Both the position numbers and the translations under genes were made by a program. Of a stretch of 64,000 bases of DNA, positions 24,253 through 34,585 are shown in pieces. The notes under the pieces are model-generated. The model made no database searches and was not told where the DNA came from. It was given only the letters and a program-made list of their open reading frames with translations. The DNA is from Longimicrobiales bacterium (GTDB lineage: Bacteria; Gemmatimonadota; Gemmatimonadetes; Longimicrobiales; Gaopeijiaceae): contig OX639991.1 of the NCBI GenBank assembly GCA_951828585.1, positions 434,001 through 498,000 of the forward strand, given 5' to 3'. Each line of letters starts with the position of its first letter. Position 1 is the first letter of the stretch.

Positions 24253-25098
24253 ATGGGATCAAGGACGATGACCCGAGCGACAGTTGTGCTGACCGCGCTG
24301 ACCGGCCCCCTCCTGGCCACGGGATGCCTGCGGGATGCCCCGCCCCCCGACCACACCGCCGTCTTCGATGGCGGCGCGGGCGAGTGGATCGAACTCTCCC
24401 ACGCCTTCGGCCCCTCCACCATCTACTGGCCCACCGACACGGCCGGCTTCCAGCTCACGGAACTGGCGTACGGCCACACGGAGGCGGGGTTCTTCTACGC
24501 CTCGTACGCCTTCGCCTCGGCCGAACACGGCGGCACCCACCTCGACGCGCCCATCCACTTCGCCGAGGGGCGCATGACGGCGGACGAGATCCCGCTGTCG
24601 AGCCTGATCACGACGGCGTCGGTGGTCGATGTCTCGGTTGCGGCGGCCGCCGACCCGGACTACCAGCTGACGGTCGAGGATCTGACCGCGTGGGAGGCGG
24701 AGCATGGTGAGTTGGCGGATGGCACGGCGCTGCTGGTGCGCACGGGGTGGTCGTCGCGCTGGGGGGACCGCGCGGCCTACCTGGGCACGGATCTGACCGG
24801 GCCCGAGGCGGTGCCGGAACTGCACTTTCCGGGGATTGGGCCGGAGGCGGCGCAGTGGCTGGTGGACAATCGGGGAGTGGCGGCGGTGGGGATCGATACG
24901 CCGAGTATCGACTATGGGCAGTCGAGTGATTATCGGTCGCATGTGATTCTTTACAGCGAGAACATCGTGGGGTTTGAGAACTTGGCGAACCTGGAGAGGC
25001 TGCCGGCGACGGGGGCGGGGATCGTGGCGTTGCCGATGAAGATCGTGGGGGGGAGCGGGGGGCCGTTGAGGGTGGTGGGGTGGGTGGCTTCGGGATGA
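24253..25098 (+). CDS. Cyclase family (kynurenine formamidase-like) lipoprotein
   Basis: 281 residues. The N-terminus has a hydrophobic segment and lipobox (PLLATGC). The metal-binding HGGTHLDAPIHF (around residue 95) is diagnostic of the cyclase/arylformamidase-like fold, and VRTGWSSRW and GIDTPSIDYGQ follow as usual. These enzymes hydrolyse N-formylkynurenine or related amides and need Zn or Mn. The exact substrate is unknown. Start: ATG at 24253; an ATG at 24268 is possible. It probably has its own operator (24225-24246). Confidence 0.85.
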   Translation: MGSRTMTRATVVLTALTGPLLATGCLRDAPPPDHTAVFDGGAGEWIELSHAFGPSTIYWPTDTAGFQLTELAYGHTEAGFFYASYAFASAEHGGTHLDAPIHFAEGRMTADEIPLSSLITTASVVDVSVAAAADPDYQLTVEDLTAWEAEHGELADGTALLVRTGWSSRWGDRAAYLGTDLTGPEAVPELHFPGIGPEAAQWLVDNRGVAAVGIDTPSIDYGQSSDYRSHVILYSENIVGFENLANLERLPATGAGIVALPMKIVGGSGGPLRVVGWVASG

Positions 25099-25464
25099 CG
25101 AGGGGTACGGTCCGGGTGCCGGTCGTCCTGCCGGGGAGGGTGGTGCCGCGGGCGGACTTCTGGCCGGAGATCGAGCCGTCTGGAGCCGGCCGCCGCGCGG
25201 GACAGAAGACCCGGTGTCGGGGATTGCGATCGCTCATGTCGGGTCTCGCTACACCGATGTCGGCATCAGCGACAGCACACCCTCGCAAAGGTCGCCGATC
25301 TACACCAACGCCCGTCCCCGCGGATCGTCGTGTATTTCGTTGTCTTCCAATCACTTGGAGGCCTGGAAGATGCTGATGCTCGCCGTCGTGAGCCCATTGG
25401 AATGGTTATTGCTTGAATGAGGGATGTCCGTTTTGTCACAAGAGGGCTTGACGTGGCCTCACTT
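25099..25464. other. Gap before the IS3 element
   Basis: 366 bp without a convincing gene. A short open frame at 25214-25420 matches nothing recognised. The last three bases (CTT) are the left target-site copy of the IS3 element. Confidence 0.5.
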
Positions 25465-25531
25465 TGAGGTGGTCCCGGTTTTTCGGACAGGTCGTTAAGG
25501 TGGATTCCACTATGGAACAGGAGGCACCGAG

Positions 25532-25819
25532 ATGGCCAGGAAGAGACGGAGGTTCACAGCGGAGTTCAAGGGCCGGGTGGCGCTGGAGGCGCTTCAGGAG
25601 CGCGACAGCGTGCAGGCGATCGCCGTGCGGCATGAGCTTCATCCGAACCAGGTGAGCGCCTGGAAGCGGCAGCTGCTCGACGCCGTGCCGGAGGTGTTCG
25701 CCAAGGGCGGGAGCCGGAAGCTCGCCAAGGAGCATGAGGCGAAGGTCCACGACCTGCACGCGAAGATCGGAGAGCTCACCGTCGAGCGGGATTTTTTTCG
25801 GCGCGGGTTGAAGCGCTGA
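25532..25819 (+). CDS. IS3 transposase OrfA
   Basis: 95 residues with an N-terminal helix-turn-helix (RRRFTAEFKGRVALEAL, VSAWKRQLL) followed by a leucine-zipper-like helix, typical of IS3 OrfA, which binds the inverted repeats. Near its end a run of seven T (25792-25798) precedes the stop. OrfB lies in the -1 frame relative to OrfA, so slippage here could make the OrfAB fusion transposase, as is known for IS3 elements. Confidence 0.88.
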   Translation: MARKRRRFTAEFKGRVALEALQERDSVQAIAVRHELHPNQVSAWKRQLLDAVPEVFAKGGSRKLAKEHEAKVHDLHAKIGELTVERDFFRRGLKR

Positions 25820-25839
25820 GCCGGACGGAGCGCTTCGGG

Positions 25840-26655
25840 ATGATCGAGCCTGATGGACCGCTGAGCCTGTCGAGGCAGTGCGTGCTGCTGGGCGTGAGCC
25901 GGTCGTCGCTCTACTACCGGCCGAAGGGAGAGAGCGCGGAGAACCTGGCCCTGATGCGGCGGATGGACGAGCTCCACATGGACTATCCGTTCTACGGGAG
26001 CCGGCAGCTGATGCGGCATCTCCGCCGCGAGGGTGTCACGGCTGGCCGGCACCGGATCCGGCGGCTCATGCAACTCATGGGGATCGAGGCGACCTACCGG
26101 CGGCCGCGCACGAGCGTGGCGAACCCGGCGCACCGGATCTTTCCCTATCTGCTGCGCGGCCTCGAGATCTTTCGTGCGGACCACGTGTGGTGCGCCGACA
26201 TCACCTATATCCCTGTGACGCAAGGGTTTTTCTACCTTGTGGCCGTGATGGACTGGGCCACCCGGCACGTCCTCTCCTGGCGGTTGTCCAACACGATGGA
26301 CGCCTCGTTCTGCATCGGGGCTCTGGACGACGCGCTCATCCGGACGACTCCGGAGATCCTGAATACGGACCAGGGCTCGCAGTTCACCAGCGAGGCGTTC
26401 GCCGACCGGGTGCTGGGTGCGGGCGTGGCGTTCTCGATGGACGGCCGGGGCCGCTTCCTCGACAACATCTTCATCGAACGGCTGTGGCGGTCGCTGAAGT
26501 ACGAGGCCGTGTACCTGCACGAGCTTCGCGACGGCCCGGAAGCCGGTCGGCTCATCGGGACGTGGATCGACTTCTACAACGAGGTGCGCCCGCACTCGGC
26601 GCTGGCCGGGCGCACGCCAGGCGAGACCTACCGTAACGGCACGAGGGTGATGTGA
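25840..26655 (+). CDS. IS3 transposase OrfB (DDE integrase)
   Basis: 271 residues with an HTH_21-like region (YGSRQLMRHLRREG) and an rve DDE core: ADITYIPV (Asp 1), NTDQGSQFTS (Asp 2) and FIERLWRSLKYE (Glu). All catalytic residues are present. The ATG at 25840 gives the stand-alone protein; the frame is open upstream, allowing the -1 fusion with OrfA. Confidence 0.9.
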   Translation: MIEPDGPLSLSRQCVLLGVSRSSLYYRPKGESAENLALMRRMDELHMDYPFYGSRQLMRHLRREGVTAGRHRIRRLMQLMGIEATYRRPRTSVANPAHRIFPYLLRGLEIFRADHVWCADITYIPVTQGFFYLVAVMDWATRHVLSWRLSNTMDASFCIGALDDALIRTTPEILNTDQGSQFTSEAFADRVLGAGVAFSMDGRGRFLDNIFIERLWRSLKYEAVYLHELRDGPEAGRLIGTWIDFYNEVRPHSALAGRTPGETYRNGTRVM

Positions 26656-26753
26656 ACAGCGGATCATTGCGGGGCTGGCGACCGCCCTCGCGAGACAGCG
26701 GCGGGGAGCGGGTGATACGCCCATTCTGCGCGCCGCGCGCCACAGGTGTCCAA

Positions 26754-26794
26754 GCCCCGCTCGCCGGTCGGGTCCCCCTCCCGGCGAGCGGGGC
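26754..26794. terminator. Stem-loop inside the IS3 element
   Basis: GCCCCGCTCGCCGG and its exact complement form a 14-bp stem with a 13-base loop about 100 bp after OrfB. No T tract. It probably ends IS transcripts or blocks read-through. Confidence 0.5.
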
Positions 26795-27084
26795 TCATCC
26801 TGGCATCCGTCCTTTTCCTTGCCCCAAAGGACCGCAGACCGTAGAATCCCCTTCAAGACAGAACAGCGAATGCTCCCGAGGGCTCCGACAACCAGCCGGA
26901 GTCCACCTTAGCTTTGCCCTCGGACTGTCCAACGAAGTAGGACCACTTCACTTGTGGACGGCGACGATGCCGTCGTGATGCGAAAGTGCGACCTGTCGGT
27001 TGTCGCCCCGATTCCCGGCCACCAGGTCCCGCACTTGGATACAGAAAGCGCCTTGGCGACGGATCGCGCATAGAGGGGAGATTG

Positions 27085-28344
27085 ATGGCAACCGCCAATA
27101 GATCGTCGGCGCTGCTCCTGGTCATGGTACTGTCCGGGGGCATCGCCGTTGCGTGCGGTATGGATCGGAACGCCGGATCCGAAGCCGACGAGGCACTGAC
27201 CGAGGCTCCTCCAACCTGGATGACCGAGGACGAATACCGCTTCGGAGACTCTGCCGAGGAGGAGTTGTTCTTCACGGCGCCCGTGGTACGGGCTGATCCC
27301 GCCCGAGGTCGCATCTTCGCCGTTGACCGTCGCAACCATCAGGTGAGCGTATTGGCCCTTGATGGCACGCTCCTCTTTCGCGTGGGCCGGAAGGGGGAGG
27401 GTCCCGGAGAGTTCATCAACATGCGTTCTCTGCGCATCGAGCCGGATGGCGCCTTTGCTGTTCAGGAATTCGGACGGGGTAGGTACGCACGCTTCACGGC
27501 ACACGGGGAACTGGTCGGTACCACACCGGGCCCTCAATCCAACGCCCTAAGTTACCAGGGCCTGCCCGTCGACCTTCATTGGCCGACGGGAGGCTCCTAC
27601 CTGGGTACTGCCCGTATCCCCAACGAGCTGGAAGCTGGATGGGGCGGGTTGGCACCCGTCACCCGCATGCCCGTCGTGCGCATCCGAGATCTGGGCAACG
27701 GACGCTGGAGTGCTCCAGAACCTTTGCTGTGGATGGACATCAGCAACAGGATACACTTCAAGGTGCTTCCGGGGGATGGGCCGGGCGACACCGTATGGGT
27801 GACCGGATCGCAGCCGTTCGGAGATCCGGATTTTGCGCAGTTCGAGCCCGGTGCGGTGGTGGTGTTGCGTTCGAAGGGCGATCCGGGGACGGTGGAATTG
27901 GTCGAAGTGGATGCGGGAGGCGATACGACCTGGCACCGGCGAGTGGAACTGGCGGCTCCGAGACGGCTCACCTCTGCGATGGTGGACGAGCGTGCGGAGA
28001 TGTGGGTGGCAAGCATGTCAGGGGAAAGTCGGCACCCCCCGGCACGGCTTCGCGAGGCATACTTCGATGGGCTCTACCAGCCGGAGTACATTCCTCCCTC
28101 GGAAGGACCTCCGGTTTTGACGGCATCCAGGGAAGTCTGGATCAGGACACCGGAAATCCTGGACACCCTGAGGGTGTACTACGCGGTGCCGAGGGGTGAT
28201 CGGACCGGGGTGCCCCGGCGTGTACTCGTGCCCGCATCGCTATGGGTCACCGACGCGACGGCGACTCACGTCTGGGGTACCCGGTGGGATTCGTTGGGCA
28301 TGCCCCACATCATCGGACTACGGTTGGTGCCGCCGGCGGGGTAG
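27085..28344 (+). CDS. 6-bladed beta-propeller lipoprotein
   Basis: About 419 residues with a lipoprotein-like N-terminus (VLSGGIAVAC) and the diagnostic GRKGEGPGEFINMRSL segment shared with the membrane propeller at 6272-7396. The blades include VDRRNHQVSVLALDG and FAVQEFGRGRYARF. Surface-exposed or periplasmic; function unknown. The ATG at 27085 has a GGGGAG site. It sits 134 bp right of the IS3 element, which may have separated it from its original promoter. Confidence 0.75.
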   Translation: MATANRSSALLLVMVLSGGIAVACGMDRNAGSEADEALTEAPPTWMTEDEYRFGDSAEEELFFTAPVVRADPARGRIFAVDRRNHQVSVLALDGTLLFRVGRKGEGPGEFINMRSLRIEPDGAFAVQEFGRGRYARFTAHGELVGTTPGPQSNALSYQGLPVDLHWPTGGSYLGTARIPNELEAGWGGLAPVTRMPVVRIRDLGNGRWSAPEPLLWMDISNRIHFKVLPGDGPGDTVWVTGSQPFGDPDFAQFEPGAVVVLRSKGDPGTVELVEVDAGGDTTWHRRVELAAPRRLTSAMVDERAEMWVASMSGESRHPPARLREAYFDGLYQPEYIPPSEGPPVLTASREVWIRTPEILDTLRVYYAVPRGDRTGVPRRVLVPASLWVTDATATHVWGTRWDSLGMPHIIGLRLVPPAG

Positions 28345-28438
28345 TCGGCCGGGCAAGTCGCGGAGGCATCCGATCCCGCCCACTTGCTAGCTCTCGGCAA
28401 TTCGCCCATTTTGAATACGCAATATGCCAAAGGAACCC

Positions 28439-28870
28439 ATGACATCCCAAGTGCTCGCGGACTACCTGGGCGGCCGCCGGGCGCTCGGGCGCGAGATCCG
28501 CTCCGACTTCGATCTGGACGACGCGATTCGAGAGGGACTGCCCTTGTCGGCCATCGAATCCGTCGTGCGGGGAGGCGCCCTAAGTCCATCCGAACTCGAC
28601 GCGCTCGTGATTCCCCGCCGGACGCTCGCCCACCGCAAGCGGTTGGGAAGGCGGCTGAGTGCGCGCCAGTCGGATCGTCTGACCCGCGTCGTGCGGGTCG
28701 TGGCCAGAGCGGAAGAGGCGATCGGGGAATTCGCCAAGGCTCAGCGCTGGCTTCGCAAGCCCAACCGCGCGCTCCGGGGCAAGCGGCCGCTCGACCTCGC
28801 GGCCAGCGACGTGGGGATTCGTGTCGTCGAACAGCTCCTGGGGCGTATCGAGCACGGCTTGGGCGCGTAG
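28439..28870 (+). CDS. Xre/MbcA/ParS-type antitoxin
   Basis: About 143 residues with the two-part layout of RES-linked antitoxins: an N-terminal helical region (DDAIREGLPLSAIESVV, then RRTLAHRKRLGRRLSARQSDRL) and a C-terminal toxin-binding region (FAKAQRWLRKPNRALRGKRPLDLAASDVGIRVVEQLLGRIEHG), which matches the DUF2384 antitoxin-binding domain. It neutralises the RES toxin encoded 27 bp downstream and should repress the pair. AAAGGA precedes the ATG at 28439; an ATG 15 bases upstream is also possible. Confidence 0.9.
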   Translation: MTSQVLADYLGGRRALGREIRSDFDLDDAIREGLPLSAIESVVRGGALSPSELDALVIPRRTLAHRKRLGRRLSARQSDRLTRVVRVVARAEEAIGEFAKAQRWLRKPNRALRGKRPLDLAASDVGIRVVEQLLGRIEHGLGA

Positions 28871-28897
28871 CCAGCCATGCCCAGGTAGCTCACCCCG

Positions 28898-29353
28898 TTG
28901 CAGCTTTGGCGCCTCACCCGGGAAGCTCACGCCTCCCTCGACGGCGAGGGTGGCCGCCTTCACGGCGCCCGGTGGAACTCCAGGGGAACCGCAGTGGTCT
29001 ACGCGGCATCTCACCTGTCGCTCGCGGCGCTGGAATACCTGGTGCACATCGACCCGGAGGACGCACCGGACGACTTGGTCGCGCTTGGCCTGCACGTCCC
29101 GGACGATGCCACTGAGCTGGTACACCGGCCATCCGGGCTGCCCGCAGGATGGCGGGACACTCCCGCGCCACCCGAATGCCAGGCCATCGGCGACCGCTGG
29201 GCCAGGAACGGCGAACACCTGCTGTTGCGCGTTCCATCGGTCCTCGTGCCGGAGGAATCCAACGTGCTGGTGAACCCGGCCCACCCGGAGGCGTCGCGGG
29301 TTCGGGTGCTGGCCACCCGTGCCTTCTCCTACGACCTGCGGCTGGTCCCCTAA
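28898..29353 (+). CDS. RES-domain toxin
   Basis: 151 residues with the RES fold of NAD+-degrading toxins (MbcT-like): LWRLTREAHASLDGEG-GRLHGARWNSRGTAVVYAA holds the Arg and the conserved R-W-N region, followed by LAALEYLVH and a C-terminal NPAHPEASRVRVL and FSYDLRL. It would deplete NAD+ when free of antitoxin. Start: TTG at 28898 (no in-frame ATG after the antitoxin stop). The stop overlaps the convergent VapC gene by 4 bp. Confidence 0.9.
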   Translation: MQLWRLTREAHASLDGEGGRLHGARWNSRGTAVVYAASHLSLAALEYLVHIDPEDAPDDLVALGLHVPDDATELVHRPSGLPAGWRDTPAPPECQAIGDRWARNGEHLLLRVPSVLVPEESNVLVNPAHPEASRVRVLATRAFSYDLRLVP

Positions 29354-29757
29354 ACCGTCCCCCTCGGCACCACCCACTCCACCGCCTGCTCCGTCACCGC
29401 CGCGATCCGGTCGAAATCCGCGTCGTAGTGCAGAAGCACCATTCCTGCATGTTCCGCGACCGCCGCGACGATCAGATCCGGGAGGGGGACCCGGTGGTGC
29501 CCCCGGAGCGCCAGCAGCCCCTGAACTTCGATGGCACGCTGGAACATCGCTTCGGTCAACTCCACGTGACGGTAGGCGAGGGCCCTACGCTTGCGCGTTC
29601 GCGCGTGGTCGTCCGCGTTGCGTGTGGAGTAGAGGACTTCCAGGTCGATCATCGCGCAGGTGGCGGCCTCTCCGTCCTCCAGGATGGGCACAAGTCTCGC
29701 CTGTACCTGCGGGTGGGGCATGCGGGCCAGTGCGCTCTTGTCGATCAGGTAGGGCAT
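29350..29757 (-). CDS. vapC: VapC-type PIN-domain toxin
   Basis: 135 residues: PYLIDKSALARM (first Asp), MIDLEVLYS (Glu in the second motif), PLPDLIVAAVAEHAG (third acid) and LHYDADFDRIA (fourth acid) are all in place, so the Mg-dependent RNase site looks intact. The partner antitoxin is 19 bp upstream. Regulation is probably through the VapBC complex on its own promoter. Confidence 0.9.
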   Translation of the reverse strand: MPYLIDKSALARMPHPQVQARLVPILEDGEAATCAMIDLEVLYSTRNADDHARTRKRRALAYRHVELTEAMFQRAIEVQGLLALRGHHRVPLPDLIVAAVAEHAGMVLLHYDADFDRIAAVTEQAVEWVVPRGTV

Positions 29758-29776
29758 TGCCGTCGTATGGCCGCCG

Positions 29777-29986
29777 CTAGTAGCGCCACGCCCTGGCCAC
29801 GACCTTTTCGTCCCTCAGGTCGAGGCCGTCCATCTCAACGAGCGCCCTGATCTCCTGCCGCCTCGCCTCCCGGCGCTCGACCTCGAGGAGTGCCTGGTGG
29901 ATGGTCTCCTTGATCGACGATGTCCCGAGCAGGATCCGCACGCGGGCGACGAGCTCGTCGTCGATATGGACGCTGGTCTTCCGCAT
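29777..29986 (-). CDS. vapB: VapB-type antitoxin
   Basis: 69 residues: KTSVHIDDELVARVRILLG is a ribbon-helix-helix DNA-binding start, followed by a helical linker and a C-terminal arm (MDGLDLRDEKVVARAWRY) that would clamp VapC. AGAGGA lies 5 bases before the ATG. First gene of the vapBC operon. Confidence 0.88.
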   Translation of the reverse strand: MRKTSVHIDDELVARVRILLGTSSIKETIHQALLEVERREARRQEIRALVEMDGLDLRDEKVVARAWRY

Positions 29987-30053
29987 TGATATCCTCTTTG
30001 ATCGTCAGTCATCCATATTGGAAAACACTATTGATATATCCAAAATACCTTCT

Positions 30054-30188
30054 ATGGTATATCAACGCAATCCGGCCCATCTGGACGCGCCACAGTTGCG
30101 GGTCTCCGCGTCCCGTGCCGTCTCCTATGACCTCCGGCTGCTGGAGCGCGGCAGAGCAACCGGTCAGGTAATGCTGTCGACCTTTTGA
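30054..30188 (+). pseudogene. RES toxin C-terminal remnant
   Basis: YQRNPAHLDAPQLRVSASRAVSYDLRLLE matches the end of the intact RES toxin (NPAHPEASRVRVLATRAFSYDLRLV). The front of the gene is missing and the sequence before it is AT-rich and unrelated. Probably an old copy of the TA pair replaced by vapBC. Confidence 0.7.
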
Positions 30189-30190
30189 AC

Positions 30191-30947
30191 TCATTGCCTT
30201 TGTCCTCCCTTCCGTTGACCCCGGTTGGAAAAATAGGCGGTGGTGACACCGTGCATGAAGCCACCCATCAGCCAGAACGGGATCGACAGGCTTTCCAGGG
30301 AACCTGTCGTCAGGCCAGTCATCCCCCTGTAGAAGAGCAAGCTTCCAGCAAGCCCAAGAGCGGATCCACCAACCGCTCTCAGGAACCCGCTTCCGCCCAG
30401 AGTAGCGGCGCCAGCCGTGGTCAGGGTTGGTACCAGCAGGAGAAAGACCGATCCCACAAGGTCACTGTGGTCGTCAAGGAATGGACAACGGCTCCCGCGC
30501 GGGCCGGGCGGAACGCCGACTACTCCCGGCCAGCCGGGCCCCCGTGAAGCGCCCGGGATCCCCCAGTCGACCTGCTTGACACCGAAGGAAGAAAGCGGCT
30601 GCCACGTGACTGGCGACAGCGCCCAACGCCGTCATCCCGACCAACCTGTTTGTGGACGTCCCGGCCTCCTGGGCACCAGTGTTCGGAAGACCCATCGACA
30701 AGCCTGCGGTTGGACCCTGCGCTGCACTCGGATACCCCGCCGCCGAGAGAAGGAAACCTTGGCCGGGCGGCCCAAGGGGTGTGCGGTGGACGTGAAACGG
30801 ACTGCGCAGCACTTCGCCGACTGCTTCCGAGAGGGGGCGCTCAGGCGTGGACCGCGACTGGGCCGACGTCTCGATCGAGAACCCCGCGAACCCCACCAAC
30901 AACACACCGAGCAGGATGAACGATCCTCGAAGGTGAACCGCTTTCAT
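30191..30947 (-). pseudogene. Secreted/membrane protein broken by a 1-base frameshift
   Basis: The ATG at 30947 begins a protein with a signal peptide (GSFILLGVLLVGFAG to ETSAQ), a low-complexity region and the start of a membrane helix (AAFFL). Around 30590 the coding potential moves to another frame: removing one base joins it to FGVKQVDWG, then VFLLLVPTLTT and IPFWLMGGFMHG, ending at 30191. Together this would be one protein of about 250 residues with two to four membrane segments. No family is recognised. A real indel or an assembly error is possible. Confidence 0.55.
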
Positions 30948-31128
30948 GATTCCATCACCCTTTCTCCCAACGCGCGTCGTGTCCAGACCGAACAACCGGA
31001 GGAATTGGAGAATCATCAGCAAGACACCTGGACGCAAGCGTGCCGTCGCCGCCCACAGGTATGGATTACGACCCCCGCCAAGCTAGATTGTTCCCCAACT
31101 ACCGGAACCAACACGAGGTGCCATAGAA

Positions 31129-32609
<1,481 letters not shown>

Positions 32610-32610
<1 letters not shown>

Positions 32611-33086
32611 TGCGCGCCGGGGTTCGTCCACCGACCGTTGCGGCCTCGGCCGGCCCGGCGCCTCGCCGACGAAGGGTTCGCGGACCTGTCCTGGGGCTCC
32701 TCGCCCTCGTCCCCGCCGTCCTTTCCTGCGGCGAACCGCCCGAGCCCCTGCTGGGCGAGTGGGTGTCGGTCGCGGCGGAGACCGGGCAGATGACCTACAT
32801 CTTCGAGGAAGACGGGCAGAGCCGGTGGGTTCTCGAGCTGGAGACGGGACCCGACACCTTCGCGGTCGCCTACCAGGTCGACTACAGCCGGAGTCCCATC
32901 CATCTCGATGTCGGCCCCTGGTCCACCGGGCCGCTCGCGGGACGCACGCTGTTCGGCATCGTCGAGATGCAGGGGCCGGATCGCTTCGTCGTCGACTTCG
33001 AACCCGCTGATCCCGACGGGGACGGGACCGCGCGCCCGTCGAGCTTCTCGAATCAGTCGGTGACGTTTGTTCGCAAGCTGAACTGA
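32610..33086 (+). CDS. Small lipoprotein (lipocalin-like)
   Basis: 158 residues with a lipobox (VPAVLSC) and a single beta-rich domain beginning LLGEWVSVAAE, followed by TYIFEEDGQSRWVLELE and FGIVEMQGPDRFVVDF. This resembles the small TIGR03067/lipocalin-like domains found in lipoproteins. It starts inside the ahcY stop (TGATG), so it is probably translated by coupling, though a link to the methyl cycle is not evident. Confidence 0.7.
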
Positions 33087-33100
33087 CGACGCAGCAAGAA

Positions 33101-33126
33101 GGGCCCGGCCACTCTCGGCCGAGCCC
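33101..33126 (+). terminator. Hairpin after the ahcY operon
   Basis: GGGCCCGGCC and GGCCGAGCCC pair with one mismatch around a 6-base loop, 15 bases after the lipoprotein stop. No T run. Confidence 0.45.
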
Positions 33127-33268
33127 CTCGCCGTCCCACTGGGTGCGGTCGCTCGTGTAGAGCCAACCACGACGGTCCTCCGGATTAGTACTAGTGTCAT
33201 GTCACACGTGATATGTCGTAAGGATAGTGTTAGATTCCTTGCCAGTCCACGATCACAGGGAGGCTGGC

Positions 33269-33945
33269 ATGAAACGGTATCTGGTGGAGCTGGAAGCTGG
33301 GGAGCGCGCGGCGCTGGAGGCGATCACGCGCAAGGGCTCGCATCGTTCGCAGAAGGTGCTCAACGCGCTGGTTCTGCTCAATTGCGACGCGGGCGAGTTC
33401 AACGAGCGGCGCGCGACCGGCCGGGAGATCGCCGGGGTGTTGCGGATCAGCGCGCGCAGGGTGGACCGGGTCAAGAAGCGGTTTGTGGAGGACGGTCTGG
33501 AAGCGGCGCTTGGGGCCCGGCAGGGTCGTCGAGCGAAATACCTTCGCAAGGCGGACGGGGAATTCGAGGCGCGCCTCGTCGCGCTCAGCTGCGGCGATCC
33601 GCCCGAGGGGCACTCGCAGTGGTCGCTGCGCCTGCTGGCGGACCGCGCGGTGGAACTCGGCTACATCGACAGCGTCTCGCACGAGACGGTGCGGCGCGTG
33701 CTAAGAAAAACGCCGTCAAACCGTGGCGGCGCGCCGGCTGGGTGATCCCGCCGCAGCGCAACGCCCACTTCGTGGCGGGGATGGAGCGGGTGCTCGACGT
33801 CTACCGGCGTCCGTACGATGCGGACTTCCCAGTGGTGTGCATGGACGAGACGCCGCGCCAGCTGATCGGCGAGACGCGCACGCCCGTCCCCGCCGGCGCC
33901 CGGACGGCCGGCGCGCGAAGACTACGAGTACCGGCGCCTCGGCCT
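33269..33945 (+). pseudogene. IS630-family transposase remnant
   Basis: The ATG at 33269 (GGAGG at 5 bases) starts an IS630-type N-terminal HTH (HRSQKVLNALVLLNCD, GREIAGVLRISARRVDRVKKRF). Near 33,705 the frame changes by -1 at AAGAAAAAC, giving LKKNAVKPWRRAGWVIPP, VAGMERVLDVY and PVVCMDETPRQL (the first catalytic Asp in MDE), as in intact members. Homology ends about 33,945 in a DYEYRRLG segment; the rest of the DDE core is missing. The right side is joined to the 3' end of an Hsp20 gene. The slip site may have been a programmed frameshift. Confidence 0.8.
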
Positions 33946-34351
33946 TCGGCAGGCGGACCGTCAGGAGCCCGTAGTCGAAGTCGGCGGTGATGCCCTCGCC
34001 GCGGACCGTGCGCGGCAGGGTGAAGGAGCGGCGGAACGATCCGAAGCTGCGCTCCACCAGGTGGTACTTGCCACCGTTCTCGCCCTCTTCCCGCGCCTCG
34101 CGCTTCTCGCCCGAGATGGTGAGGACGTTGTTCTCCAGCGTGATCTCGACCGCGTCCTCGGTCATGCCGGGCAGCTCGGCGGTGAGAAGGATTTCGTCGC
34201 TCCGCTCCTCGACGCTCACCGGGGGCACCCAGTTGGCGCCGTAGGTCAGGTTGCCGAGACCGGAGTCGGAGAGGGTGCGGGACAGCCGGTTGGCCAGGAC
34301 GTCGAAGTCGCCCCAGGGGCTGGCGCGGTGGTTGTGCTTGGTCAGAGACAT
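33716..34351 (-). CDS. Hsp20 small heat-shock protein with foreign C-terminal tail
   Basis: The ATG at 34351 (AAGGAG upstream) begins a class Hsp20 chaperone: a short N-terminal arm and the alpha-crystallin domain from SVEERSDEILLTAELPGM to FDYGLLTVRLPKAEA. Hsp20 normally ends within about 10 residues of this point (an Ile-x-Ile tail). Here the frame enters the antisense strand of the IS630 remnant at about 33,945 and adds some 75 Arg/Pro-rich residues. The chaperone core is intact, but the native tail needed for oligomer control is lost. Confidence 0.82.
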   Translation of the reverse strand: MSLTKHNHRASPWGDFDVLANRLSRTLSDSGLGNLTYGANWVPPVSVEERSDEILLTAELPGMTEDAVEITLENNVLTISGEKREAREEGENGGKYHLVERSFGSFRRSFTLPRTVRGEGITADFDYGLLTVRLPKAEAPVLVVFARRPSGRRRGRACASRRSAGAASRPCTPLGSPHRTDAGRRRAPAPSPPRSGRCAAAGSPSRRAATV

Positions 34352-34585
34352 CTTGTGATTCTCCTTGGTGTGTGGTTGTAAGCAGCAGCACGTTGTGTGC
34401 GGCCGAGGGACTCGATTGCAGGCTATGTGCCAGCGTGGATCTGCCACACTGTCAACCGTGGATGACACTACCGGTCACATGCCCCGTTTGATTTCCAGCG
34501 ATCCGTACCCAAGATTTCCCCAATCGTCCGACGCTGCCGCCAGTCAGCCGACGCCACAAAGCGACTTGCACCAAAGGAGGCTCCA

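Larger units (their letters stand above)
25465..26950 (+). mobile_element. IS3-family insertion sequence, complete
   Basis: 1486 bp bounded by imperfect inverted repeats (left TGAGGTGGTCC...GGACAG, right TGAAGTGGTCC...GGACAG in reverse) and flanked by CTT on both sides, a 3-bp target duplication. It encodes OrfA and a DDE OrfB in the usual IS3 arrangement and a stem-loop near the right end. Intact ends, a clean duplication and intact ORFs suggest recent activity. Confidence 0.85.

Noticed and set aside
31040-31128. SAH riboswitch upstream of ahcY
   Set aside because: No recognisable SAH-riboswitch core or pairing was seen in this stretch.
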